From contig JBILKR010000005.1 in the NCBI GenBank assembly GCA_044376575.1, positions 58,080-122,079 of the forward strand: DNA of 64,000 bases. The letters run 5' to 3'. Origin of the DNA: BA4 sp044376575 (GTDB taxonomy: Bacteria; Bacteroidota; Bacteroidia; CAIKAF01). Made by a program: the position numbers and the translations under genes. The notes beneath the pieces were generated by a model. It was not told where the DNA came from, searched no databases, and saw only the letters and a list, made by a program, of their open reading frames with translations. Each line of letters opens with the position of its first letter. The first letter of the stretch is position 1. Shown here in pieces: positions 27,131-35,754 of this stretch.

Positions 27131-28876
27131 TTATAATTTAATAAACTTGGTCTTAACATTCACTTCATTATTGAAGATATGGATTTGATACATTCCATTG
27201 CTCAATGAAGATACATTCAATGAAAACTGATTTGCTCCTTTTGAAATTTGAATATCATTAACTGCATTAATTACTTTCCCATTCATATCAATCATCTGTA
27301 CATTAATATTACCATTGATTTTGCTATCAATAGATACATTGATGAAATCAGTTGCAGGATTTGGGAAAATACTAGTGCTGATATTTAAATTTTCATTTTC
27401 AACACTTGTTACATTTGGAAGTGGAATAAAGTTACCTCCGTTTGGTAAAACAGCAAACAAACCAAAAGCAGCTAAATTATTTACGTTTTCGTCATTTGGT
27501 GTTACAAATCCAGAAGCAAAAACAGTCACAGCTGTATTGCTTAGTGATCCTAGTGGAACTAAGAAACTACCTACTACAATATTATTGTCATTACCTGGAG
27601 TAACATTCAATACAGTAGATCCTGCAGCAGGGAATGCTGCATATCCAAAAGTATCACCATACGCGATATCATCAATTACAGTAATTCCAGTAGTTTGAGA
27701 TACTGCATCAACAGCTGGTGCATCTGGAGAATGATGAATTACCATTACATCAGATGTTCCGGCAGTTTCAGATTGAATACGTGCATCTTCTAATAATTCT
27801 ACAGTAAAACCTACTGCGCTTCCATTTACAGATTCTGAATGATCAAATAAAGTTCCGGTTGTATTAGCTAATCCATAAGCAATGGCCTGATACGTTACAT
27901 TCTTTACAAGTGTAAATGGAATTTTAACCAATCCTGACGTTGTATCTGTAGAGTTACTTGGACAAAATATCGCTCTATAATTGTCAGAAGGAACAATTAA
28001 GTATGGAGTAGATGTTTTATAAGATACATCATTTAGCGGAATAATATCACCATTACTGTTTGCAATATATAAATCAACAGTTCCAACCAATGGATCTGGA
28101 CTATTATGTACTACCTGTATTCTGGATAAATCAGCTGTTGGTAATGATAATACTGTTCCATTAGGTAGTGCAACAAATAAACCGAAAGCAGGTTGACCTG
28201 TAGCAGGATTTAAGTAACCCGATGCAAATAAAATACCTGCTCCACCGGCTGCATTTAATGTTTGTAATGGTACTCCGAAACCTTCAACCATAATATTTAC
28301 ATTGGCTGCTGGTGTTAACAATAATGCTAAGTCATTTGCTTGTAAAGAAGCAAAGCCTGAGTATGTTCCATATGCCAAATTAGGTACAGCTGGTACTAAT
28401 GCATTACCAATAAATCCATGCACAGCTGGAGCATCTGTTGATCCATGGAAAACATTCACATCAAATTCAGTTGGATTTGTTGCGGTTGCTTTTCCTGCAC
28501 CATAAAAAATATTAAATGGAGTAGTACTACTGCCCACTTCACCTGCAGCCATAGCTACGTAATATGCACCTGTTGTTAAATTAGGCACAGCAAAACTAAC
28601 TAATGTATCACCAATTGTTGGTGTAGCATCAGATGGAGCAATTGCTACTCTCATTGTAGAAAGGTTAGAAGGTAACTGCACGTAAGGTGTTGCTTCTCTA
28701 AATAATAATCCTGATACAACAGGTCCTGCGCTCCATGAAGTTCCATCATAAAGGTAAATATCTACAGAGTTGGCAGCCGGTGTAGGGCAGTTGTGAATGA
28801 TCTGAACATTCGCTTGGCTAAATCCTGTCAATCCTGACAATAGAAGAGCCATTGATAAGAATACATTTTTCTTCAT
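27131..28876 (-). CDS. Secreted DUF4397 repeat protein with T9SS sorting domain
   Basis: 581 residues with a signal peptide ('...LTGFSQA'). It is built from two tandem copies of a roughly 230-residue unit, each holding two DUF4397-type halves. The 'H.SPDAP.VD' motif appears at residues 28-40, 144-153, 257-268 and 381-390, with 'FGLFVALPNG' and 'FGLFAVLPNGG' closing the two copies. The C-terminal about 80 residues are a type A sorting domain ('IFPNPATDF ... LSNGMYQIHIF'). DUF4397 proteins are extracellular beta-sandwich proteins of unknown function. No catalytic motif is seen. Confidence 0.85.
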   Translation of the reverse strand: MKKNVFLSMALLLSGLTGFSQANVQIIHNCPTPAANSVDIYLYDGTSWSAGPVVSGLLFREATPYVQLPSNLSTMRVAIAPSDATPTIGDTLVSFAVPNLTTGAYYVAMAAGEVGSSTTPFNIFYGAGKATATNPTEFDVNVFHGSTDAPAVHGFIGNALVPAVPNLAYGTYSGFASLQANDLALLLTPAANVNIMVEGFGVPLQTLNAAGGAGILFASGYLNPATGQPAFGLFVALPNGTVLSLPTADLSRIQVVHNSPDPLVGTVDLYIANSNGDIIPLNDVSYKTSTPYLIVPSDNYRAIFCPSNSTDTTSGLVKIPFTLVKNVTYQAIAYGLANTTGTLFDHSESVNGSAVGFTVELLEDARIQSETAGTSDVMVIHHSPDAPAVDAVSQTTGITVIDDIAYGDTFGYAAFPAAGSTVLNVTPGNDNNIVVGSFLVPLGSLSNTAVTVFASGFVTPNDENVNNLAAFGLFAVLPNGGNFIPLPNVTSVENENLNISTSIFPNPATDFINVSIDSKINGNINVQMIDMNGKVINAVNDIQISKGANQFSLNVSSLSNGMYQIHIFNNEVNVKTKFIKL

Positions 28877-29021
28877 AATTTATTTTATTAATTAATAGAC
28901 AAACAATATTGATAGGCTGATGTTTAAATTCTACAATTGCTTTTTGAAATCTAAAATTATATCTGTGACTTAAATGCCATGTAATCAATAATATAAATAA
29001 TTATTTGCGTTAAATATTTAA

Positions 29022-29156
29022 CTTCGTTTAACAAGAAATGAAGCAAATAAATTATCTACAGAAATTGAAAAATTTGATTCGGATGCTTTTGTTGTAATGA
29101 GCAGTGTTAAAGACACAAAAGGTGGAATGATTAAAAAACATCCGCTCAATCACTAA
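29022..29156 (+). pseudogene. Decayed 3' remnant of a YitT/DUF2179-like membrane protein gene
   Basis: The intergenic region 28877-29231 has no intact gene. One frame reads 44 codons to a TAA at 29154 and translates to a peptide containing 'LTRNEANKLSTEIEKFDSD', 'AFVVMSSVKDTKGG' and 'MIKKHPLNH'. This looks like the cytosolic C-terminal DUF2179 tail of YitT-family proteins (pattern 'D..AFV......V.GG..K'). It has no start codon, and the frame is closed upstream by TAA at 29019-29021. I infer a gene lost by deletion with only its end surviving. The rest of the gap (28877-29021 and 29157-29231) shows only AT-rich sequence, presumably promoters for the flanking divergent genes. Confidence 0.6.
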
Positions 29157-29231
29157 TCTTAACTTTTTATTTCAGTTCATTAGTGCCCTAAATAATTTAT
29201 ATTTATACATTAAATTTTTGCTCAGATTGAG

Positions 29232-30641
29232 ATGAAGTATAATCAATTGTTGTCAGACGATATCATAATAATAAAGAAAATCATAGGTGATGAATTCGTT
29301 ATTGTAAAAACCGATGATAAAATACATGCATATTCCCATGATGAAACAGAAGACCTTGTTTTTATTCCGGAAATAGTGGTTAAACCATCCGACTCAGAAC
29401 AAATATCTAAGCTCATGAAATATTGTCATGAGCGAAACATCCCGGTAACACCACGCGGAGCCGGAACCGGATTAAGTGGAGGTGCTTTGCCTGTTATGGG
29501 TGGTGTTGTATTAAGTACAGAAAGATTAAATAAGATTATAAATATTGATGAAGATAATTTACAAGTAATTACAGAACCCGGAGTTATTACTCAGGTATTA
29601 CAAGAAAAAGTGATTGAAAAAGGATTGTATTATCCACCTGATCCATCTTCTCGGGGGTCTTGTTTTATTGGAGGAAACATTGCAGAATCTTCAGGTGGAC
29701 CAAGAGCAGTAAAGTATGGAGTAACCAAAGATTATGTATTGAATTGCGAAGTGGTTCTCCCAAACGGAGAAATTATCTGGACAGGCGCCAATGTGCTTAA
29801 AAACTCAACCGGATATAACTTAACTCAACTCATCGTGGGTAGCGAAGGTACATTAGGTATCGTTACCAAAATTGTATTAAAACTTATTCCTTATCCTCCA
29901 TTATCTGTAGTTATGCTTGTTCCTTTTTCATTCCCTGAAAAGGCATGTGAGGCTGTAGCAGCAGTATTTAAAGCAGGGGTGATACCATCTGCTCTTGAAT
30001 TCATGGAAAGGGATGCCATCGACTGGACGTTAAAATTCAGGAATGATATTAACCTGAAAATTGAAGATAATGAAATGGCGCACTTGCTTATTGAAGTGGA
30101 TGGTGATGATATGGAAACCATAAGAAAACAAGTAGAAAAAATTGTTGTGGTTATGGAAGAGTTTGAGGCACTCAATATTTTATACGCCGAATCAGAAGAT
30201 GAAAAAAATGCGTTGTGGAAATTGAGAAGAAGTGTTGCTGAAGCTGTAAAATCTAATTCTGTATATAAAGAAGAAGATACAGTAGTTCCTAGATATGCCT
30301 TGCCTCAATTATTGTCAGGAGTAAAATCTATTGGAAAAAAATATGGATTTACTTCGGTGTGTTATGGTCATGCTGGTGATGGAAATTTACACGTGAACAT
30401 TATGAAAGGAAATTTATCAGATGAAGAATGGAATCAAAAAATAACGCCGGGAATCAGAGAAATATTTCAATTGTGTGTTCAATTAGGTGGTACACTTTCC
30501 GGAGAACATGGCATCGGTTGGGTGCAAAAAAATTATATGGATATTGCATTCAATCAAACACAACTTAATTTGATGAAAGGAATTAAAAAAGTATTTGATC
30601 CAAGTGGTATTTTAAATCCAGGGAAAATATTTCCTGATTAG
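29232..30641 (+). CDS. glcD: FAD-linked oxidase, GlcD / D-lactate dehydrogenase type
   Basis: 469 residues. The N-terminal FAD-binding type 4 domain has 'VTPRGAGTGLSGGALPVMGG' with the PP-loop, 'YPPDPSSRGSCFIGGNIAES' and 'GSEGTLGIVTKI'. The C-terminal FAD-oxidase domain has 'YGHAGDGNLHVNIMKGN', where the histidines contact substrate and metal, and the terminal 'LSGEHGIGW ... DPSGILNPGKIFP'. Such enzymes oxidise D-2-hydroxy acids (D-lactate, glycolate) and pass electrons to quinone or a partner. Which acid is used cannot be told. No GlcE/GlcF partner is adjacent, so a stand-alone D-lactate dehydrogenase is possible. Confidence 0.88.
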   Translation: MKYNQLLSDDIIIIKKIIGDEFVIVKTDDKIHAYSHDETEDLVFIPEIVVKPSDSEQISKLMKYCHERNIPVTPRGAGTGLSGGALPVMGGVVLSTERLNKIINIDEDNLQVITEPGVITQVLQEKVIEKGLYYPPDPSSRGSCFIGGNIAESSGGPRAVKYGVTKDYVLNCEVVLPNGEIIWTGANVLKNSTGYNLTQLIVGSEGTLGIVTKIVLKLIPYPPLSVVMLVPFSFPEKACEAVAAVFKAGVIPSALEFMERDAIDWTLKFRNDINLKIEDNEMAHLLIEVDGDDMETIRKQVEKIVVVMEEFEALNILYAESEDEKNALWKLRRSVAEAVKSNSVYKEEDTVVPRYALPQLLSGVKSIGKKYGFTSVCYGHAGDGNLHVNIMKGNLSDEEWNQKITPGIREIFQLCVQLGGTLSGEHGIGWVQKNYMDIAFNQTQLNLMKGIKKVFDPSGILNPGKIFPD

Positions 30642-30648
30642 ACATAAA

Positions 30649-30674
30649 AAAAGCCGGTATGATTACCGGCTTTT
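30649..30674. terminator. Bidirectional terminator after glcD-like gene
   Basis: An 11-bp stem (AAAAGCCGGTA ... TACCGGCTTTT) with loop TGAT lies between two convergent stops (30641 and 30695). Confidence 0.88.
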
Positions 30675-30694
30675 TAGTTATAACTTTAAATTAT

Positions 30695-31384
30695 TTAATC
30701 TCTGTTTCCCAAGTATTGTAAAATGTAATACAATAAAACAGTAACGGAAGATAACGCAGCTACAACGTAAGTTGTTGCCGCTAAATTCAATGCTTTGGTT
30801 GCTTTTTCATGTTCTTCTCCATAAGTTAAACCGGTTCCGTTTAACCATGCCAAACCTCTTTTTGTTGCATCAAATTCAACTGGTAATGTTACCAGTGAAA
30901 ATAATGTTATGGCTCCCTGACATGCAATGATGATAAGCAATGCGATTTGATAATTGAAAAAATTAAATGCAAATGCACCAAACAAGGAAGCAAAGAAAAT
31001 AATATTAATGATCTGAGAACTGAAACTTACAACAGGAACCATCGCAGACCTGAATTGTAAAAATGGATATGCCGTTGCATGTTGAATGGCATGTCCGCAT
31101 TCGTGAGCGGCAACAGCTGCTGCTGCAACGTGTGTTCCATTATAAACTTCAGGACTTAAATTCACTGTTCTGTTGGCAGGATTATAGTGATCCGTTAAAT
31201 GACCTGGAACACAGGTTACCTGCACATCGTAAATACCATTTTCACGTAACATTCTTTCTGCAACTTCACGTCCGCTGATTCCACTACGCATAGGAATTTT
31301 AGAATACGCTGCAAAGCGATTTTTCAGTTTGTAGCCAACGGCCATACTGATAAGCATAAAACCAATGATGATGATGAATAACAT
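30695..31384 (-). CDS. YugP-like membrane zinc metallopeptidase
   Basis: 229 residues. The zinc-binding 'AAHECGHAIQHA' places H94, E95 and H98 in an HExxH motif within the family context. Membrane helices lie at the N-terminus (2-18), about 120-160 and about 200-225. This is the YugP / DUF zinc peptidase family (peptidase M48-like topology), found widely and of unknown substrate. 'GLAWLNGTGL' near residue 180 is also typical. Single gene on the minus strand, divergent from surE by 214 bases. Confidence 0.87.
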   Translation of the reverse strand: MLFIIIIGFMLISMAVGYKLKNRFAAYSKIPMRSGISGREVAERMLRENGIYDVQVTCVPGHLTDHYNPANRTVNLSPEVYNGTHVAAAAVAAHECGHAIQHATAYPFLQFRSAMVPVVSFSSQIINIIFFASLFGAFAFNFFNYQIALLIIIACQGAITLFSLVTLPVEFDATKRGLAWLNGTGLTYGEEHEKATKALNLAATTYVVAALSSVTVLLYYILQYLGNRD

Positions 31385-31522
31385 ATTTATATTTTTTAAT
31401 ACTTCTACAAATTACTATCCAATTTTTAATTTTTCAAAACGATTTTCCGTAAAAAATGTTGTAATCCTTATTTAATAAGCTTTTTAAATGATTTAAAGAT
31501 TGGTGAATTATCTCCGCAATAA

Positions 31523-31546
31523 TGTCAAACTGACATTCAACTGTCA
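31523..31546. promoter_or_regulatory. Operator-like alternating TGTCA/TGACA half-sites upstream of surE
   Basis: Three five-base half-sites are regularly arranged: TGTCA (31523-31527), TGACA (31531-31535) and TGTCA (31542-31546). They make two overlapping inverted repeats with spacers of 3 and 6 bases. They sit just upstream of a TAGGTTTG box and could bind a dimeric regulator. No regulator is assigned. Confidence 0.4.
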
Positions 31547-31567
31547 TGATTGTTGATGGAAATTATG

Positions 31568-31575
31568 TAGGTTTG
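31568..31575 (+). promoter_or_regulatory. -7 box upstream of surE
   Basis: TAGGTTTG matches TAnnTTTG, 23 bases before the surE ATG. The nearest TTG is 15 bases upstream, shorter than the usual 19-21, so promoter strength may depend on an activator at the adjacent TGTCA sites. Confidence 0.4.
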
Positions 31576-31598
31576 TATTATAGTAAAGATGAGAAGTT

Positions 31599-32372
31599 AT
31601 GGAAAGACCATTGATATTAGTTTGTAATGATGACGGTATTTTTGCTCCGGGAATAAAAGCGTTAACAGAGGTGATGTTGGAGCTTGGTGATGTATTGGTT
31701 GTGGCGCCCGATAGTCCGCAGTCTGGTATGGGGCATGCCATTACAATAAATTCTACATTACGTGTAAATAAAATAAATCATTCTGATGGAATTGTACAAT
31801 ACAGTTGCTCGGGAACACCTGTAGATTGCGTGAAAATGGCAGTTAATAAAATTGCGGACAGACCTATTGCCATGGTTGTATCTGGTATTAATCATGGTTC
31901 TAATTCTTCTATTAATGTCATCTATTCTGGTACAATGTCAGCAGCGATGGAAGGTTGTATTGAAGGCATTCCAAGCATTGGATTCTCATTATGTAATTAT
32001 TCATTCGATGCTGATTTTGAAAATTGTAAACCGTATGTGATGAAGATTGCTTCTATGGTATTGGAAAACGGATTGCCCGATGGTGTATGTTTAAATGTAA
32101 ATATACCATCTGCTTATAAAGACAATATTCAAGGAGTAAGAATCTGCAGACAAGCACGTGCTTTATGGGAAGAGGAACTGGAAGAAAGGCTCGATCCGAG
32201 AGGTGGAAAATATTACTGGCTTACCGGCGTTTTTAAAAATTTAGACGAAGGACTGGATACTGACGAATGGGCAATTGCAAATAATTTTGTTTCTATCGTT
32301 CCTGTTCAGTTCGATATCACAGCATATCGTGCGATGGAAAGTTTAAAAATGTGGAATTTTAATATCGATTAA
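31599..32372 (+). CDS. surE: 5'/3'-nucleotidase SurE
   Basis: Metal-dependent nucleoside monophosphatase of stationary-phase survival; cytosolic. 257 residues. The N-terminal metal site 'LVCNDDGIFAPGI' has Asp11-Asp12, followed by 'VVAPDSPQSGMGHAIT', 'SGTPVDCVKMA' and 'VSGINHGSNSSINVIYSGT'. These are all signatures of the family. First of three plus-strand genes, with one base before the next start. Confidence 0.95.
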   Translation: MERPLILVCNDDGIFAPGIKALTEVMLELGDVLVVAPDSPQSGMGHAITINSTLRVNKINHSDGIVQYSCSGTPVDCVKMAVNKIADRPIAMVVSGINHGSNSSINVIYSGTMSAAMEGCIEGIPSIGFSLCNYSFDADFENCKPYVMKIASMVLENGLPDGVCLNVNIPSAYKDNIQGVRICRQARALWEEELEERLDPRGGKYYWLTGVFKNLDEGLDTDEWAIANNFVSIVPVQFDITAYRAMESLKMWNFNID

Positions 32373-32373
32373 T

Positions 32374-32673
32374 ATGTTTTCAAAATTCTGGCAACGCGAT
32401 CATTTGGGTTTTGGTCTATTAGTGGGTATGGTTGTCCCTGTGATTACATTTTTTATTTTGATGAGCATTAACGAAACGGCAATGCAAATTTGGAATTTAC
32501 CTTTTTTATTGCCGTTGGATACTCATTTCACTTTATCTGTAGCCGCTAACTTATTTTTCTTCCGTCAGTTCATGGTAAAGAAGATGAAAGACAAGACAGG
32601 AAGAGGAATTTTGTTGGCAACCTTCATCTATGCGATTGTTTACTTGTTTGTATTTTTTATTTTCGAAAAATAG
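32374..32673 (+). CDS. Small three-helix membrane protein between surE and lpxB
   Basis: 99 residues with hydrophobic helices near 13-33, 45-65 and 79-96, and a basic loop 'FMVKKMKDKTGR' between the last two. It does not resemble a family I can name. It is packed one base after surE and a few bases before lpxB, so it is co-transcribed with lipid A synthesis. A link to the envelope is suggested by position only. Confidence 0.65.
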   Translation: MFSKFWQRDHLGFGLLVGMVVPVITFFILMSINETAMQIWNLPFLLPLDTHFTLSVAANLFFFRQFMVKKMKDKTGRGILLATFIYAIVYLFVFFIFEK

Positions 32674-32682
32674 AAATTGCGA

Positions 32683-33786
32683 ATGAGACTCTTTGTCATA
32701 GCAGGTGAGTCATCAGGCGATTTACATGCGTCCAATGTATTGGCTGAACTTCGACTTTTGAATCCAGAATTGGAGCTCAAGGGAATGGGAGGTGCCATGA
32801 TGGAAAGCAGAGGTGTGCAGATTATTAAGAGATATGAAGGCTTAAATTTTATGGGATTTTGGGAAGTGCTGAAAAATATTGGCACCGTTCTGAAAGCCAT
32901 GAATTATATTAAAAAAGAAATACTGAATTTTAAACCTGATGCTGTATTACTAATAGATTATCCTGCATTTAATTTAAGAATTGCATCTTTTTGTAAAAAG
33001 CATAACATTAAAGTAATCTACTATATATCTCCTCAAATCTGGGCTTGGAAACAATCGCGCATTCATCAGATTAAAAAGAATATAGATTTAATGCTTGTAA
33101 TTCTTCCGTTTGAAGAAAAGTTTTACGAACGATGGAATAAAAAAGTAGTGTATGTCGGACATCCTTTGCTTGATGCCATTCAACAATTTAAAATTTCGCA
33201 AAGAGATTCTTTACAATTTAAGAAGCCTGTAATTGCTATTCTTCCCGGAAGCAGAAGAGGTGAGATTTCAAATATGTTGCCTGTAATGCTGAAAGCCGTT
33301 AAAAAATATATTCACGAATATCAGATTATTATAGCAGCTGCACCATCTATTGAACTTTCTTTTTATGAAGAGTTTGTTCAGGATGTGGATGTGAAAATTT
33401 TACAGCATCAAACTTATCATATTTTAAATACAGCACATGCAGCACTTGTTACTTCCGGAACAGCAACACTCGAAACAGCCTTGTTTCATGTTCCTCAGGT
33501 AGTATGTTATAAAGGCAGTAGCATCAGTTATCATATTGCAAAACAACTAATTCACGTCAAATATATTTCGTTGGTGAATCTGATCTTAGACAGACCCGTA
33601 GTAACAGAATTAATTCAACATGATATGAATTCTGATCGATTACAAAATGAATTAGATTTTATATTGAACGAAGGCCGTTTATTGCAATTAAGTGCTTATC
33701 AGGATTTGGAAAAAATACTTGGACAACATGGAGCTTCTAAAAAAGCAGCCATGAGAATTCATACATTTCTTCAACTGAAACAATAA
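32683..33786 (+). CDS. lpxB: Lipid-A-disaccharide synthase
   Basis: GT19 glycosyltransferase joining UDP-2,3-diacylglucosamine and lipid X to lipid A disaccharide at the inner membrane. About 367 residues from the ATG at 32683; a TTG two codons upstream is also in frame but less likely. The N-terminal family signature is 'RLFVIAGESSGDLHASNVL'. 'YYISPQIWAWKQSRIHQIK' and 'ILPGSRRGEI' follow, then the UDP-sugar-binding 'LVTSGTATLETALFHVPQVV'. Last gene of the surE group. Confidence 0.95.
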   Translation: MRLFVIAGESSGDLHASNVLAELRLLNPELELKGMGGAMMESRGVQIIKRYEGLNFMGFWEVLKNIGTVLKAMNYIKKEILNFKPDAVLLIDYPAFNLRIASFCKKHNIKVIYYISPQIWAWKQSRIHQIKKNIDLMLVILPFEEKFYERWNKKVVYVGHPLLDAIQQFKISQRDSLQFKKPVIAILPGSRRGEISNMLPVMLKAVKKYIHEYQIIIAAAPSIELSFYEEFVQDVDVKILQHQTYHILNTAHAALVTSGTATLETALFHVPQVVCYKGSSISYHIAKQLIHVKYISLVNLILDRPVVTELIQHDMNSDRLQNELDFILNEGRLLQLSAYQDLEKILGQHGASKKAAMRIHTFLQLKQ

Positions 33787-33872
33787 TTTGATTTTTTTCT
33801 AAAGCAGGCCAACCATCAACGATACTGTGTTGATATCATTTTATGCATCTTTTAAAATCCCCTGTTTTTGAT

Positions 33873-33880
33873 TATATTTG
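33873..33880 (+). promoter_or_regulatory. -7 box upstream of parE
   Basis: TATATTTG, a perfect TAnnTTTG, 21 bases before the parE ATG. The -33 region is not obvious. Confidence 0.45.
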
Positions 33881-33901
33881 TAAGTATAAGAGATTAGTTT
33901 T

Positions 33902-35746
33902 ATGGCAGAAAAGAAAGTAAATTATTCAGAAGATAATATCCGTTCGCTCGATTGGAAAGAACATATTCGTTTACGTCCGGGAATGTATATAGGCAAGTTA
34001 GGTGATGGTTCAGCTCATGATGACGGTATATATATATTATTGAAAGAGGTGGTGGATAATTCCATCGATGAGTTTGTAATGGGAAACGGAACCAGGATTG
34101 ATATTGAAATTACAGGTCAGCAAGTAACTGTAAGAGATTATGGCCGTGGTATTCCTCTTGGTAAATTAATTGATTGTGTTGCCAAACCCAATACCGGTGC
34201 TAAATATGATTCAGAATCTTTTAAAAAATCTGTAGGTTTAAATGGTATCGGAACAAAAGCAGTTAACGCACTTTCAGTTCAGTTTAGCGCTCAGTCTGTA
34301 AGAGACGGACAAACAAAAATTGCTGAATTCAGCAGGGGAGAGATAATTAAAGATCATCCGGTTAAAAAATCTGACGAGAAACAAGGAACAATTATTACGT
34401 TTACTCCGGATGATCAAATATTTCACAACTTTAATTACCGAAACAGCTACATCGAAAAAATGTTATGGAACTATGCCTATTTAAATACAGGCTTAACCAT
34501 ACGTTTTAACGGACAGGAAATAAAAAGCGAAAACGGATTACTTGATTTGCTGAATGCTAACCTAAGTGGTGAAATCAATTATCCAATCATCCACATGAAA
34601 GGCGAGGATATTGAAATTGCAATGACGCATGGTCATCAGTATGGAGAAGAGTATTATTCATTTGTTAATGGTCAATATACACCACAAGGCGGAACTCATC
34701 AGGCCTCATTCAGGGAGGCAGTTGTAAAAACTGTAAGGGAGTTTTATAAAAAAGATTTTGACCCGTCTGATGTTCGTAGTTCAATTATCTCTGCGGTAAG
34801 CGTCAAAGTGATGGAGCCTGTATTTGAATCTCAAACCAAAACAAAACTCGGTTCACAAACCATGTCGCCGGATGGAATATCAATCCGCACTTTCATGATG
34901 GATTTTGTGAAAAGAGAACTGGATAACTTCCTTCATAAAAATCCTGAAGTCGCACAATCTCTTCTTGAAAAAATTATCGCCAGCGAAAGAGAAAGAAAAG
35001 AGTTGGCTGGTATTAAAAAAATAGCCAGAGAACGCGCGAAGAAAGCGGCAATTCATAACCGTAAACTCCGCGATTGCAGGGTTCATTTTAGTTCAAATCA
35101 TGAAAATCGATTAAATACAACTCTCTTTATTACTGAGGGAGATTCAGCCAGCGGATCAATTACTAAAGCGAGGGATGTTAATACTCAAGGGGTTTTCAGT
35201 CTGAAAGGAAAGCCATTGAATACTTATGGACTTAGTAAAAAAATTGTTTACGAAAATGAAGAATTCAATCTCTTGCAACATGCACTTGACATTGAAAACG
35301 GAATTGAAAATCTCAGGTATAATAATATTGTCATTGCAACCGATGCTGATGTGGATGGAATGCATATACGTTTATTGTTAATTACATTCTTTCTTCAGTT
35401 TTTTCCTGACATTGTAAAAGCAGGGCATTTATACATATTGCAAACGCCATTATTCAGGGTACGTAATAAAAAGGAAACCTATTATTGTTATGATGATCAA
35501 GAAAGGGTAACTGCGATAGCGAAATGTGGAAAAGGAGCAGAGATTACACGATTCAAAGGATTGGGAGAAATATCTCCAGATGAGTTTCGTCAGTTTATCA
35601 ATGAAAATATTCGACTCGAACCGGTGCTTATCAAAAAGGATACTAGTATTGAAGATTTACTAACATTCTACATGGGAAAGAATACACCGGAAAGACAGGA
35701 CTTTATTATCAGCAATCTGAAAGTAGAACTTGACCTAGCTGAGTAA
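33902..35746 (+). CDS. parE: DNA topoisomerase IV subunit B
   Basis: ATPase subunit of the type IIA topoisomerase that decatenates daughter chromosomes. 614 residues, the compact Bacteroidota ParE length. The GHKL ATPase has 'LKEVVDNSIDEF', 'VRDYGRGIPLG' and 'VGLNGIGTKAVNALS'. The transducer domain follows. The TOPRIM domain has 'FITEGDSASGSI' and the metal-binding 'ATDADVDGMHI'. The C-terminus is 'ITRFKGLGEISPDEF'. It pairs with parC 1.4 kb downstream on the same strand, with ribBA inverted between them. Confidence 0.92.
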   Translation: MAEKKVNYSEDNIRSLDWKEHIRLRPGMYIGKLGDGSAHDDGIYILLKEVVDNSIDEFVMGNGTRIDIEITGQQVTVRDYGRGIPLGKLIDCVAKPNTGAKYDSESFKKSVGLNGIGTKAVNALSVQFSAQSVRDGQTKIAEFSRGEIIKDHPVKKSDEKQGTIITFTPDDQIFHNFNYRNSYIEKMLWNYAYLNTGLTIRFNGQEIKSENGLLDLLNANLSGEINYPIIHMKGEDIEIAMTHGHQYGEEYYSFVNGQYTPQGGTHQASFREAVVKTVREFYKKDFDPSDVRSSIISAVSVKVMEPVFESQTKTKLGSQTMSPDGISIRTFMMDFVKRELDNFLHKNPEVAQSLLEKIIASERERKELAGIKKIARERAKKAAIHNRKLRDCRVHFSSNHENRLNTTLFITEGDSASGSITKARDVNTQGVFSLKGKPLNTYGLSKKIVYENEEFNLLQHALDIENGIENLRYNNIVIATDADVDGMHIRLLLITFFLQFFPDIVKAGHLYILQTPLFRVRNKKETYYCYDDQERVTAIAKCGKGAEITRFKGLGEISPDEFRQFINENIRLEPVLIKKDTSIEDLLTFYMGKNTPERQDFIISNLKVELDLAE

Positions 35747-35754
35747 ATCAGTTT

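Noticed and set aside
33815..33834. ATCAAC ... GTTGAT inverted repeat after lpxB
   Set aside because: Six-base arms with an eight-base loop and no T-run; too weak to call a terminator.
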